DNA from: Mercurialis annua
Lineage: Eukaryota; Streptophyta; Magnoliopsida; Malpighiales; Euphorbiaceae
Reading direction: 5' to 3'
NCBI RefSeq assembly: GCF_937616625.2
Contig: NC_065571.1
Span: 57,831,651-57,895,650, forward strand
DNA length: 64,000 bases
The stretch's first letter is position 1. The number at the start of each line of letters is the position of its first letter. Shown piece by piece: positions 47,123 to 58,529 of the stretch. The position numbers were made by a program, and so were the translations under genes. Under the pieces are notes generated by a model. That model searched no databases, was not told where the DNA came from, and saw only the letters and a program-made list of their open reading frames with translations.

Positions 47123-48777
47123 ACTAAAGCTTTGCTTGTCCCCAAGCAAGAAATGAACTTAGGCAAATTAAACAGAAACTAACCATGGCGATCTTGAACA
47201 AGCATCAACAAATGAACTCCTATTCAACAATGGCTCAAATGATCTCGCCTAAAGTCAACAACCGCTAATGATGCACACAAAAGATGAATGCACTTTTAAT
47301 GACAAAATGAGATGACAATTAGACTACACTTGCATTGGCTTAAGGTTTTTGTTGAACAATTCAAGTCATTAAGGTCATCTAAGGGACATGCATTACTTGG
47401 TCAAGTGATAAGAAGGCAATCAAGGCATAGCAAACATAGGCATCAATTTAAAAGCATATTAATTCTCACAAGATTCACTCTAACACACAAGTGTTTGGGG
47501 GTGCACACAATTAAGCTCAAGAAAAATGCTAATTCACCATAGGCTTGCTTTTAGTCCGATTCTCCCCTACTTAGTTCGGTAATCAATTGCTATCATATGG
47601 TCTTTTGAATGGGTTGTAACTTGGCTAGGGGTTAGGGGGTAGGTAAAGAAGGATAATTTTGGCTACAAAAAATTTGACTTGACAACTAGATATTTATTCA
47701 CAATTATTTGTCTAACTTGGAATTTTCTTGCACATTTGAACTTCAATTTGATTTTCATGCCTTTTATTCAACTTTTCTTTTTACTCTCTTCTCTTTTTTT
47801 TTTTTTTTTTTTAAATATTTATTTTTCTTGATCTTTCTTTATTCTTTCTTTCTTTTGTTTTTCTTTCTTTTCTTTTGGCACATAATTACTTCTTTGTTCA
47901 TGCCTTTCCTATTCTTCAAGTTAGACAAACTTCTTAATAGTTAAAAGTCATTCAAGTCAATTTTTAGGGTATTTTCAAAGGGTAATTTGTTGAAGGGATG
48001 GTGTGTTAACATGTGTTGCAATTTGAAAGAAATGGCTTAAGGCTCAAAGGGGTGACCTAGTGGTAAGGGTAGGCTTTTTAAGTGGTTTTAAACAAAATGG
48101 TGATCCTAATGCCATAATCATTTAGCAATTGACACTCAACTATATAGTCTTAAATGGACACTAAGCAAGTTCTAGGAATATAGCTACACAACACACAAGA
48201 ATTATAATCAAGGCTCAACATTTTAGAAAAGAATGTGGTGTTATGCACTAATTTAATTCCTAAGTTCTCATGCCAATCATGCCCAATTTTATTCACAAGT
48301 GACCCAAAATTTTCATAAATTTGCACATCATGCATCCATATCCCAAAACAACTATCATGCTCACAATTGTTTTCACCAAAGAACATTTTCACCCAATTTC
48401 CATCAAAATTTTGTCACATAAAAGTATTTTCATAAATCAATCATCCTTGGAAGTTGCTCAAATTAGACAAAAATACATTCATGCCATTAAAGATCGGGAG
48501 ATGTCATAAGTTGATAAATTTCCAAATTCCGCCACAATCACAAACATACAAAACATTCAAAATCATGCTTAGAGCAAAGATTTAGTGGAGGTGACTCAAT
48601 AACTAGACTACTACAACAACAAAGTAAAATAAAACACACTAAAGCATAAAACAAGATAAATTTCAACTAACGACATACAATTGACTAACCCTCCTCACAC
48701 TATTTCGAACTTAGTCCCTAAGCAAGAAATATAAAGCAAAATTGTATGAGTTGAGTTAGAGAAATGCAAATCTCGTT
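47123..48777 (-). other. long 3' non-coding region of the Athila-like element
   Basis: About 1.65 kb without a credible frame. It contains a purine/pyrimidine-skewed stretch (plus-strand T/C runs at 47760-47880) that gives spurious Phe/Leu-rich frames. The GGGGACAAGCAAAGC-like block near 47130-47145 upstream of the polypurine tract is typical of this lineage. Confidence 0.6.
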
Positions 48778-49101
48778 TTAGTCGAATTCCGGTGGTTCGG
48801 GCGATGGAGTTGGAGATGGATAGGCCGGCCCTCCTTGGGCATTGAAATAGTCACGTAATTTCTCTTCGTGACGCCTTTGTCGATCATGAAGCCTCTTTTG
48901 GCGATATTCCATACGTGCCCACATCTTGCGTTGATCCTCCATGAATCGGAGTTGGGCGGCTTCAAAGTCATTCCTTGTATCCACATTAGGAGCGGGAGGC
49001 TCCCATTGCACGCCCTCCGGTATTGCTCCTCCTTCGGCGCTTGTTCCGGCCGCATATTTGTCTTTCCGTCGCACCGGCTCTACTTCTTGTCTTGGTGATG
49101 C
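48778..49101 (-). pseudogene. C-terminal remnant of a downstream Athila frame
   Basis: An open frame of about 107 codons reads PRQEVEPVRRKDKYAAG, then PEGVQWEPPAPNVDTRND, then a charged coiled-coil-like helix (FMEDQRKMWARMEYRQKRLH) and a Pro-rich end (PSPTPSPEPPEFD) before TAA. It has no start of its own and begins exactly where the LTR/PBS patch ends, so its N-terminal part is lost. In related elements such tails follow the integrase or belong to a post-pol frame; I cannot decide which. Confidence 0.6.
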
Positions 49102-52100
49102 GCGCCAAAAACTTGTTGAGCAAAAAGCACAACTTGTAATAATCCGGAAGTCGCTCATTAATCTCCTCACCAATAGGAATTGGTTCCGGATTCTCAAATC
49201 TCGAAAGGTGATCCGCCACCACATTCTCCGTACCCTTCTTATCTCGGATTTCTACATCGAACTCTTGCATGAGAAGAATCCACCGAATAAGCCTAGGCTT
49301 TGCATCTTGCTTAGTGAATAGATACCGTAAAGCGGCATGATCGGTGTATATGATGCATTTTGACCCAAGCAAGTATTGTCTAAACTTATCGAGAGCAAAG
49401 ACAACCGCCAACATCTCCTTTTCGGTAGTGGTATAGTTGAGTTGTGCTCCCGCCATAGTTCTACTAGCGTAATAGATCACATGTACCCGCTTGTCCTTTC
49501 TTTGCCCCAACACGCAACCCAATGCTTGGTCACTAGCATCACACATTAGCTCAAAAGGCAAACTCCAATCCGGAGATGAAATAATGGGAGCGGTCACAAG
49601 TGCCGACTTTAGCTTCTCAAAAGCATCTTGACAATCCCTTGTGAAGTCAAACGACGCATCTTTTACTAGCAAACTTGTCAAAGGTCGAGCAATCGACGAA
49701 AAATCTTTAATGAAGCGCCGGTAAAAACCCGCGTGGCCCAAAAATGCCCGAACTCCTTTGACCGTAGTTGGAGCGACTAATTTTTCAATAACCGCCGTTT
49801 TTGCCCTATCCACTTCAATTCCCGCCTCCGATATCCTATGCCCGAGTACAATGCCTTCATCCACCATGAAGTGGCACTTTTCCCAATTTAGCACTAAATT
49901 TGTCTCCACACATCGTGCTAAAACCCGCCTTAGATTCGCTAAACAACCATCGAACGAATCGCCAAACACGGAGAAGTCATCCATGAACACCTCCATAATA
50001 TCTTCAATCATATCGTTGAAAATTGAGGTCATACACCTTTGAAATGTGGCGGGAGCGTTGCATAGTCCGAAGGGCATTCGCCGGTATGCAAAGGTACCGT
50101 AGGGGCATGTGAAGGTCGTCTTCTCTTGATCTTCCGGGAGGATTAAGATTTGATTGTAACCCGAGTACCCATCAAGGAAACAATAAAACTTGTGTCCCGC
50201 TACCCTTTCTAACATTTGATCGATAAATGGTAGCGGAAAGTGATCTTTTCGGGTTACCTCATTGAGCTTCCGATAATCGATGCATACACGCCAACCGGTT
50301 ACCGTCCTCGTGGAGATTTGCTCTCCTTTTTCACTCTCCACCATCGTCATACCGCCCTTTTTAGGAACACATTGAATGGGACTAACCCACTCACTATCCG
50401 AAATCGGGTAGATTATTCCGGCGTCGAGGAGCTTGACGATCTCTTTGTGCACTACCTCCTTCATATTCGGATTCAATCTTCGTTGCCTTTGAGCCGACTT
50501 CTTTGACTCGTCTTCGAGATTGATCTTATGCATCACAATTTGAGGACTTATTCCTCGAATGTCTGAGATTTGCCAACCCATTGCTAACATGTGCTCTTTC
50601 ACCACTTGCACAACCTTCCTTTCTTGATCCTTAGAGAGCTTGTTCGAGATGATTATCGGCAAGGTTTCATTCTCCCCAACAAAAGTATACCGAAGGTGTG
50701 GCGGAAGCGGCTTCATTTCAACTTTCGGGGGCAACTCCGAAGATGGTGGAGTCACACCATTGCTCTTATCTAAACTTTCCGGCTTCGGTTCATCCTCTCT
50801 AGTATACTCATCATCCCCCGACTCGGAATGAAACGAAACTTGAGAGATTTGTTGAGGACAAATTTCTACCCTCTTTGCTTCATTCAACAATTGCACATTC
50901 TCCCGGAGTTGCTCTTCCACAATCTCATCAATCACATCAATTCTCATGCAATCCTCCTCCTCGATGGCATTCCGCATCACTCTCTTCATATCAAATTCCA
51001 CACTTTCCTCATCAATTCTCAAGGTGAGCTTGCCGGCATGAACATCAATGAGAGCACGCCCGGTGTTCATAAAAGGGCGACCAAGAATCATAGGACATTC
51101 TTTATCTACCGCATAGTCTAGGATCACAAAATCCACCGGAAAGATGAATTTATCCACTTTAACGAGCACGTCTTCCACTATCCCATACGGCTTTTTGAGA
51201 GAGTGATCGGCAAGTTGCAATACCATCGAGGTGCGCTTTACCGGTTGATCACCAAACAAAGACCTAAAAAGAAACAATGGCATCAAGTTAATACTTGCCC
51301 CAAGATCACACAAGCAATTTATAGCATTCATATTTCCTATAGTGCAAGGTATAGAAAAACTCCCTGGATCCTTAAGCTTTATTGGTAAGTTGCTTTGGAT
51401 TATGGAACTACAATGCTCCGTGAGCGGTATTGTCCCATCTTGCTCCCAACTACGCTTGTTCATAATTATGTCTTTCAAGAACTTTGCATATTGGGGCATC
51501 TCCCGAAGTGCATCCGCCAAGCTTAGATTGATTTGCAATTTCTTGAAAATCTCAAGGAACTTGTGAAATTTTTCGTTCCCTTGAGCTTTCCTTAACCGGC
51601 TTGGGAATGGAACCGGTGGCACAAACGGTGGCGGCGGCGGTGGCCTCACATAGGGCTCTTCAACCTCGATAACCACTTCCTCACATTCCTTTGGTAGTTC
51701 TTGGCTTGAGCTTGCTACATCAACAACCACTTGAGGCTCATCCTCCTCAACAACATGCTTCTTCCCATTGGCTTTCTCAAGGTTTCTCCCGCTTCGGAGC
51801 TCTACCGCCTTAACTTGCTCTCTAGGGTTGTTTTCCGTAGTAGATGGCAATCCCCCTTGTTGTCTTCCTTGAAGCGAAATCGCCATTTGAGAAATTTGAG
51901 TTTCCAAATGATGGATAGTAGAAGCTTGATTCTTCTCCCTTTGCTCCATTTTCTCTAGCTTCTCTAGCACCTTAGAAAGCACATTTCCCTCATCCGTATT
52001 CTTTTGTTGTTGGAATCCCGGAGGGTGTTGAGGTCTACCACCATAGTTGTTTCCTTGCCCTTGATGGTTAGGATAAGGGCCTTGATAAGGACCTTGTTGT

Positions 52101-53317
52101 TGGGGCCTATTTCCTCCTTGGAAACTAGGACCCGCTTGTTGATTTGCTTGCACATTGCCTTGGCCCTCTTGATTCCTCCATCCGAAGTTAGGATGGTTTC
52201 TCCACCCCGGATTATAGGTGTTCGAGTAAGGATCATTCCCTTGGCGTTGACCTCCCACATAATTCACTTGTTCGCTCCAAGTTTGACCCGTGGCATAGCA
52301 CTCATTACTTCCATGATTGAAATCTCCACAATGCTCACAACCTACTTGAACATATGCAACCGGAGCATTCCGTGGACCCACTTGCTTCTTCAAGGCATCA
52401 ACTTGACTTTGTAAAGAGGCATTCATGGCTTTCATCGCTTCAAACTCCTTAGATTGGTCAAGTGTCATCAATGCCTTTTGAGCCGGTGGTCTTCTCCTCT
52501 CCGAGGACCAAGTGCTACTCACCATAGCCAATTTTTCAATCAACTCATTAGCCTCATCAAGCGTCTTTTGCATCAAAGAACCTCCCGCGGCCGAATCAAT
52601 GGTAGATCTTGTGATTTCACCCAAACCATTATAAAATATTTGAAGCACATGTTCCCTTACAAGCCGATGATGAGGTACGTGCCTTTGGAGATCCTTGAAC
52701 CTCTCCCAAGTTTCATAGAGAGATTCCCCCTCATATTGGTAATAATCAATGATGTCCTTTGTCAACTTCGCGGTTCTCCCCATCGGAAAGTACTTGTGAA
52801 GGAAAGCTTGAGCAAGATCCCGCCAATTGTGGATAGATGCATTAGGAAGTGATCGAAGCCACAAGCTAGCCTTGTCTCTTAGTGAGAACGGAAACATTCG
52901 AAGCTTGATTTGATCGGAGGTGACATTATGGAGCTTGAATGTGTCCAACACTCCCAAGAACTTGGCTATGTGTTCATTCGGATCCTCACTTGGTAACCCA
53001 AAGAATTGGCACCGATTCTCTAGGAGTTGAATCGTGCTAGGCTTGATCTCAAAAGTAGCCGCGGTGACCGGCCTTGCAAAACACCCATAGGTAGCATTAT
53101 CCACATCCGGGAGGAAGAAATCCCCCAAAGTTTGTCTTTGTGCTTGATGGCCTTGAACTTGAGGGTGATTGTCCCCTTGTTGCTCTTCCTCATAGTTATC
53201 ATCCCCACGTTCCATGATAACGGGTATACGATTTTCCCTTCTCACACTTCTTTCAAATCTCCCGAGGTTGTCTTGAAACGGTTCTAGTGGAAGATTGGCC
53301 CTTCGTGTATTGTGCAT
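48986..53317 (-). CDS. Athila-like gag-protease-RT-RNaseH polyprotein (integrase deleted)
   Basis: One frame of 1443 codons from an ATG 152 nt after the primer-binding site. The gag domain spans residues about 90-280. A CX2CX4HX4C zinc knuckle has Cys 327, Cys 330, His 335 and Cys 340. The protease centre is DLGAS at 671-675 and ILGRPF closes that domain near 745. Reverse transcriptase spans about 940-1190, with CIDYRKLN, LPFIDQMLERV, FLDGYSGYNQI and FMDD at 1111-1114. RNase H has Asp 1260, Glu near 1299, Asp 1326 and Asp 1369. Native sequence stops at about residue 1388. Residues 1389-1405 are encoded by the LTR/PBS patch, and the last 38 are out-of-frame sequence. Integrase (HHCC and DDE regions) is entirely absent. 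The frame before the deletion has no stop. Confidence 0.93.
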   Translation of the reverse strand: MHNTRRANLPLEPFQDNLGRFERSVRRENRIPVIMERGDDNYEEEQQGDNHPQVQGHQAQRQTLGDFFLPDVDNATYGCFARPVTAATFEIKPSTIQLLENRCQFFGLPSEDPNEHIAKFLGVLDTFKLHNVTSDQIKLRMFPFSLRDKASLWLRSLPNASIHNWRDLAQAFLHKYFPMGRTAKLTKDIIDYYQYEGESLYETWERFKDLQRHVPHHRLVREHVLQIFYNGLGEITRSTIDSAAGGSLMQKTLDEANELIEKLAMVSSTWSSERRRPPAQKALMTLDQSKEFEAMKAMNASLQSQVDALKKQVGPRNAPVAYVQVGCEHCGDFNHGSNECYATGQTWSEQVNYVGGQRQGNDPYSNTYNPGWRNHPNFGWRNQEGQGNVQANQQAGPSFQGGNRPQQQGPYQGPYPNHQGQGNNYGGRPQHPPGFQQQKNTDEGNVLSKVLEKLEKMEQREKNQASTIHHLETQISQMAISLQGRQQGGLPSTTENNPREQVKAVELRSGRNLEKANGKKHVVEEDEPQVVVDVASSSQELPKECEEVVIEVEEPYVRPPPPPPFVPPVPFPSRLRKAQGNEKFHKFLEIFKKLQINLSLADALREMPQYAKFLKDIIMNKRSWEQDGTIPLTEHCSSIIQSNLPIKLKDPGSFSIPCTIGNMNAINCLCDLGASINLMPLFLFRSLFGDQPVKRTSMVLQLADHSLKKPYGIVEDVLVKVDKFIFPVDFVILDYAVDKECPMILGRPFMNTGRALIDVHAGKLTLRIDEESVEFDMKRVMRNAIEEEDCMRIDVIDEIVEEQLRENVQLLNEAKRVEICPQQISQVSFHSESGDDEYTREDEPKPESLDKSNGVTPPSSELPPKVEMKPLPPHLRYTFVGENETLPIIISNKLSKDQERKVVQVVKEHMLAMGWQISDIRGISPQIVMHKINLEDESKKSAQRQRRLNPNMKEVVHKEIVKLLDAGIIYPISDSEWVSPIQCVPKKGGMTMVESEKGEQISTRTVTGWRVCIDYRKLNEVTRKDHFPLPFIDQMLERVAGHKFYCFLDGYSGYNQILILPEDQEKTTFTCPYGTFAYRRMPFGLCNAPATFQRCMTSIFNDMIEDIMEVFMDDFSVFGDSFDGCLANLRRVLARCVETNLVLNWEKCHFMVDEGIVLGHRISEAGIEVDRAKTAVIEKLVAPTTVKGVRAFLGHAGFYRRFIKDFSSIARPLTSLLVKDASFDFTRDCQDAFEKLKSALVTAPIISSPDWSLPFELMCDASDQALGCVLGQRKDKRVHVIYYASRTMAGAQLNYTTTEKEMLAVVFALDKFRQYLLGSKCIIYTDHAALRYLFTKQDAKPRLIRWILLMQEFDVEIRDKKGTENVVADHLSRFENPEPIPIGEEINERLPDYYKLCFLLNKFLARITKTRSRAGATERQICGRNKRRRRSNTGGRAMGASRS
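49102..49153 (-). repeat. 52-bp LTR-end/PBS patch at the deletion junction
   Basis: Plus-strand 49102-49153 repeats 53482-53533 exactly: 12 bp of primer-binding-site leader (GCGCCAAAAACT) followed by the 40 outermost bp of the LTR. It sits between the end of RNase H and the start of the downstream remnant, exactly where integrase should be. Confidence 0.93.
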
Positions 53318-53469
53318 ACACTATAGTTAATCTCCTACACAAACAACAACAAGCAAACCACGCGTAAATCCGGAAAGAAGCAAAAACAACAAAAGTGATA
53401 AAAAACAGAAAATAAAACTAACTCGACCGAACAATAACTAATTTCAATCAATCAATAAACACTCGTCAC

Positions 53470-53487
53470 TCCCCGGCAACGGCGCCA
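53470..53487 (-). promoter_or_regulatory. primer-binding site, tRNA-Asp type
   Basis: TGGCGCCGTTGCCGGGGA on the minus strand, six bases from the 5' LTR, is complementary to the 3' end of plant tRNA-Asp. Use of this tRNA is characteristic of Athila-type elements. Confidence 0.9.
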
Positions 53488-53493
53488 AAAACT

Positions 53494-54991
53494 TGTTGAG
53501 CAAAAAGCACAACTTGTAATAATCCGGAAGTCGGAATCGATCCCACGAGGAGTGAATCTAGAGCGATTGATGAGAATGAATTTTAGTTGCGATTCAATTC
53601 GTTTAGCGAAACTCGAATGGTGAAGTTCAAATAAGATTAACACTAAATAGGCACTAAACAATTAAACTAACAATTCAAGTAACTAATATAAGAACAAGTT
53701 TAATCAATAAGTAAAAGATGTCTAGGGGTTGAAATCATTCCTAGGTCATGCATACATGGTAATGGATAAATTGGTATAAAGCAAGGGCCGAGTTGTGCCT
53801 AGCGCACCGTTCCCGCTCTCTCGAGCCTCTAAGAACGACAAAATCAATCATCAAGTAATCAATTAATGCCTAACTCACTCTCGTGATACTAAACAAAACC
53901 AATTACCCAACATCAATTAATCAACAAACTCAAGGTCACCTAAATCCTAATCCACTCTCGTGGTATTACAATCTAGGCTTATAATTCCAAAGTCTATTCA
54001 CCTAACCATTTCTCAATGAGTCAAGCAAACACTAAATCATGCATTAGATAGCTAGGCTAACACAAGCATTAGGAACTAGAATTAGAACAAGCATTTAACC
54101 AATCACCATACCATTTAACATAACAAGAAGGAAATCATCTCAACCCCCAAACATGGGGGATTAGTTACACATTTCAAGAGCTAAATCAACAAAATGATAA
54201 ATGGAAGACATGGGTAAAGAGTACTTACAATAAGATGAAAAACCCACAAATAATAATTGTAATAGAAAATAAAACTTGTTCATTCAATGAAGCTTCAAAG
54301 ATCTCAACAATGGAGGAAAATAAAAATCTGGAAATTCTATTTAAGAAGAAGACTCAAATTAGGAGAAGATTCAAAAGTACAATAATAGAATAAAGTCTAG
54401 CCAAATCTTCCATACCTAAAATAGAGATAAGACCCCTTATATAGTACCAACAAAAGAAGGAAAAAGACAAACATTCATTTACACATGTGTAGGGCCCAAA
54501 ATAGCAAATAAATAAAGCCTTGTTGCATCTTGAACTAAGATTTCCCCATTCCAGCAAGCCCAAGCTCGAATAGAACTCCTTGGGCTAAATGAGAAGCCCG
54601 ATTCGAGCTGCCATTTTCTGCTCCAAATCTCGATCTTCAAACCTTCGTAACTCGGTGTAGAACTGTCCGATTAAGTCGATTTTTGAACCGTTGGAAAGCT
54701 CAGGACGTCTACTTTAACTTTCATGAAGATCACGAGTTCATTTGAGGCTTCTAGCTAGTCCAAATTGGTCAATTAGTGCCCCGGGGTCAGCTTTTCAGAT
54801 ATGCACATGAGCTTCCGCATCGCTTTTGTCGTCTTTTCCAACTTTTGCACCAAAATGCTTCCGCAATGCTCCTAAGTACCTGAAATACTAAAACACGTAA
54901 TAAGGCATACGAAATACCATAAAACCGTGATAAAACGTTAATAAAGCATGCGGAAACGACGCTAAAGATAGGAGTAAAAATACTCCTATCA
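53494..54991 (-). repeat. 5' LTR of the Athila-like element
   Basis: 1498 bp, same as 45614-47111 on inspection. A CTATATAAGG TATA box on the minus strand at 54435-54444 is placed to start transcripts running through the R-U5 part and gag-pol. Confidence 0.95.
54435..54444 (-). promoter_or_regulatory. TATA box in the Athila 5' LTR
   Basis: CTATATAAGG on the minus strand, about 550 bp into the LTR in sense direction, within a GC-richer context. Its twin lies at 46555-46564. Confidence 0.65.
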
Positions 54992-54996
54992 CATTA

Positions 54997-55133
54997 CATT
55001 AAGAAAAATAAATACATTAAATTAACAACAAATTAATGACATTACATAAAGGGAAAATCGTGAAATTACATGAAGGAAAAAAAACAACATTACATGAAAG
55101 GAAAATAATGACATTACATGGCAGATTATCATT
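54997..55133. repeat. MULE spacer with ACATTACAT direct repeats
   Basis: Between the transposase stop codon and the LTR, the word ACATTACAT (or TTACATGAA) recurs about six times at roughly 20-30 bp spacing. It continues at the left side of the Athila insertion (45560-45613). It is probably the 3' UTR of the transposase joined to the PMD upstream region before the insertion. Confidence 0.5.
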
Positions 55134-57754
55134 TTAGGCATCTCTAATCCTATTAGTGCAAGTTCTGGCATTATGGCCCCTATTTCCACATTTACTACAA
55201 AAATTTGGGCTACGGTCCTCTCTATAAGTTTGATCCATTTCATTTCTAAACCGTTGATTTACTGGTCGTCCCTTCTTTCTAGCCCAGCCAGGATTTGGCA
55301 CAAACGGGAGGTCGTTCGGTTTTATCCAACGCTCACGGTCACGTAATGAATGAAAAACGTGACTCCAAGCTTGGATTGCGTTTTGGTTCCGATAGTGCGA
55401 CCCAATGTAGTCATGAGGGTTCAAATTCTCCTTTAAGCACACCGCCATAGCATGAGAGCAAGGCACCTTCAGCTGCTGAAACTTACCACACGTGCATTTT
55501 TTTTTATGGAGGTTTACTGTATGGACATTTCCGCCGGCTTGATTATGATTATTCTTCTTAGTCACCACTTCACACGTCATTGTGGTCATGTCATACGGCT
55601 GGACAACATGAGTACGAGACTTGTCTCCTGCTTTTCGCAATATTTGGATGCAGATTGGCGTGTACTCAATGTCCTTGACGATCAATGACTTATAAAAATT
55701 CCAACGGGAAATGTATTTTTCGACAAGCTTACGGAAAATAGCTTCAATCATTGCGGTGATAGGCAGCCCTCTGATATTCTTGAGCGTCGCATTAACAGAC
55801 TCAGCATAATTTGTTGTCATCGCATTGTGACGTTGTCCGTTGACGTCATACGCCCTTGCCCACTGATTTTTCTTCAATACTTCCTTATTCATCAAATATT
55901 TATACCCATCAGGCGATTTGATCTTCATAATTTTCATATACCGTGTGAATTTTTTTTTCTGGTAAGCACGTCCTGTACATCGCCAAAAAATTAATAAAAA
56001 AAATTCAATTTTTCCATATTATCGCAATATACGAACATAGATTATTAAAGCGCAATGATTTTACCTGCTTTTTCTGCCAGTTTTTTCAAATCCTTATCTC
56101 TGAAATGAGTATTGAAATTACTCGCTAAATGCCTTATGCAAAACATGTGAGAAACACCCGCCCACTCCGGACGCTTCAAAACAGCTATTATTCCACCAGC
56201 GCGATCCGAAATAATTGCCACTTTTCTCTCCTTGATAACATGCTCCCGGAGATGACTCAAAAAATATTCATAGCTTGCTGCGCTCTCCGATTCGACAAGT
56301 GCAAAGGCAAGTGGCATTATGTGATTGTTTCCATCTATCGCCGATGCGATCAACAAGGTCATTGTGTATTTTTCATACAAATGAGTCCCGTCAACGAATA
56401 GCACAGGTTTCAAAAAAGCAAATCCAGCTGTCATCGGGTAGAAGGTCCAAAACATTCTGCGAAACATTCTCACTCGGGGATTTTGCGAGTGGTTTGTGTA
56501 AATTGGATCGCCTGTTTAATGGAATTTGAACATAATTAGAGACGGAACACAATTGTCTTGGCATGGACATAATAAAATACAGATTGTACTTAAAAATGTA
56601 CCTTCTGCATGCCAGAATGATCCGGGATTTGTGACCTTCACATTGGCCATGAAGCTACAAACTTCGGCGAAAGAGTCCTTCCAGTTTCCGTAGGCGCTGC
56701 ATATTGCCTTCTCCTTAGCTAACCAAGTTCTTTTATAGGTAGGCATTACAGAAAATCTTTCCCAAATACCAGCCATCAGCGTCTTGATGCGAATGTCGCG
56801 TTGTTCCAACACCAGGTCCTTGATAAATTCTACGATTTGATTAGACTTAAAGTTTCGATGGTCGCGACCTGTCATAAAATGATCGCACGTGTGTGGCCCT
56901 ATATATTTTGTCAGGGTCCATGTATGATTTGCCTGTAGTTTGGTTGCTCGCAACCACCATCCGCAGATTTCGTTGTGTCGGCAAACAAACACGATTGTCT
57001 TGGGGGTAGTCCGATGAAACTGGTGCTCCTTCCCCATAGCGATTGAATAAGCGGTTGCACAGGTCTGAACAGCATCGCGACTTTTGAAGGTCATCCCCGT
57101 TTGAAACTCCATTCCTGGCTGCCAAGTAAAATTCGGGGTCTCACCCTCATTCAAGTCAACTACGAAATCGTCAACATTTACACGACTAACGTGTTCAGGG
57201 AGCTGCGACTGGTAATGAGTTTGTTCTCCCGAATTGGCCATTTCTAACTCGGCGTCGATTTCACCTGCATCATCTTCGTCGCTCTCATAAAAGTGTTCGT
57301 CTTCATCTTCGTCACTGCTCCTTACTGACTCACTGTCCCACTCTGACTCGCTCGAATCGCTTAACTCCAAATTATCCAGCGAAATTTCAGTTCCACCCAA
57401 AATCCGGTACTCAACGTAGAACTCCATAATTCGTAGATTCGGACATCTCATAGATTCAGTTAGTATTCCAAATAAATGGTTATTGTCCTGCACTAAAAAG
57501 AGTGCGTACGAATCTACTTCACCCCTTACAAATTTAGGCAGTCTGAATAAAATTTGTGTAATCTCCACTTCTGAGTTAGTAGAGTTCGGTCCGCTACAAA
57601 CTGCCCTTTTACAAATGTTAACCAATTCATCGAAATTCATTCGTTCACTGAGTGGCATCTCCACTCGACAACCACCGTGATATTCTACTCCACGGGGGGA
57701 GTTTACAATTTGCCCATCGAACCATATCAGAAAGGATACATTGAGTGTCGACAT
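55134..57754 (-). CDS. MuDR-type (MULE) transposase, apparently intact
   Basis: Three exons, 57754-56602, 56511-56065 and 55972-55134, join in frame to 812 residues; both introns are short and GT-AG. The N-terminal 125 residues form a domain often seen in plant MuDR transposases, followed by an acidic stretch (about 130-172), the MuDR DNA-binding-type region (FQTGMTFKSRDAVQTCATAY and a CRH...C pattern, about 220-300) and the catalytic core. Catalytic residues are Asp 425 (FVDGTHL), Asp 487 (IISDRAGG) and Glu 591 (TNYAESVNA). A SWIM zinc finger has Cys 693, Cys 695, Cys 705 and His 707, and a C-terminal CCHC knuckle has Cys 792, Cys 795, His 800 and Cys 805. All catalytic and zinc residues are present and there is no internal stop, so it may still act on the MULE ends. 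Confidence 0.94.
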
Positions 57755-58365
57755 TACTACACATTTTTTTACAAAAAATTAATTATCTATATTTAATATT
57801 TGTCCATAAATTAAGATAACAAATTCAAATACAAAGCATCTTTTAATCACATTTTACTAGCACTAAATAATTATAACAATTATTTCTAATATTTAATTAA
57901 CAATATAAAAATGAGTTCACTTTTAACTATTATAATTTTTAAATATTTTTAAAAGTTAAATAAAATAGAAAAATTCTTCTAAACATTACTAATCCCTAAC
58001 ATTTTACTAAAATGTAATTAATTTTTATTATTATCCATTATACTATTTCTTTAAATCATGCCATTTTTTAAAATTATACTTGATTCTAGTATTTTATTTA
58101 ATAATGATAATACTTACTTACCATTTTACATTATAAATACTATATAATAAATCAATAAATTCACAAATAGGATTTTCTAATTTTTTTAAACATTAAACTA
58201 ACATACTAAAATTTTGTTTATTATTTGACTAATTTTTAATTTTAATATTCACAGTTATAATAAATACTCTAAAAATATCAATTGAAATTAATTATTAACA
58301 TCTAATTAACAATTTATATTTAAATTAAAATAAAATATTTACTAACCTCTTGTAGTCCACAAGCA
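57755..58365. promoter_or_regulatory. AT-rich upstream region of the transposase gene
   Basis: A strongly AT-rich stretch without open frames between the transposase ATG and the right subterminal repeats. It must contain the transposase promoter, but no single TATA or CAAT box stands out. Confidence 0.4.
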
Positions 58366-58369
58366 ATAA

Positions 58370-58462
58370 TACACTATCCGTTATTAACGCCTAGCTCCGA
58401 TACGCTGTCCGTCGTTAACGCCTAGCTCCGATACGTTGTTAATTCCTAGCTCCGATATTTGT
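58370..58462. repeat. tandem repeat of about 30 bp near the right MULE end
   Basis: Three units contain CGCCTAGCTCCGATACG or a trimmed CCTAGCTCCGATA, near 58388, 58420 and 58446, preceded by GTTAAC/GTTATTAAC variants. This is the GC-richest spot of the upstream region and could be a binding site for the element's own transposase or a host factor; that is inference. Confidence 0.75.
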
Positions 58463-58529
58463 AAATTATAGAATTATAAATTTAAATCAAAAAATTAAAA
58501 AGGTTTTTTTTTTTAAAAAAAAAACATAT

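Larger units (their letters stand above)
45614..54991 (-). mobile_element. Athila-like Ty3-gypsy element, integrase-less, with near-identical LTRs
   Basis: LTRs of 1498 bp each (45614-47111 and 53494-54991) start TGTTGAGCAAAAAGC and end CTCCTATCA on the plus strand, and I found no difference between them on reading. CATTA flanks at 45609-45613 and 54992-54996. Transcription runs on the minus strand, so the 5' LTR is the right one. Next come a tRNA-Asp-type primer-binding site, a single gag-pro-RT-RNaseH frame, a deletion with a 52-bp LTR/PBS patch, a short C-terminal frame, a long non-coding tail and a polypurine tract. The tRNA-Asp PBS and protein order fit the Athila lineage. Without integrase the element must have been inserted with help from another copy. 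Confidence 0.93.
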
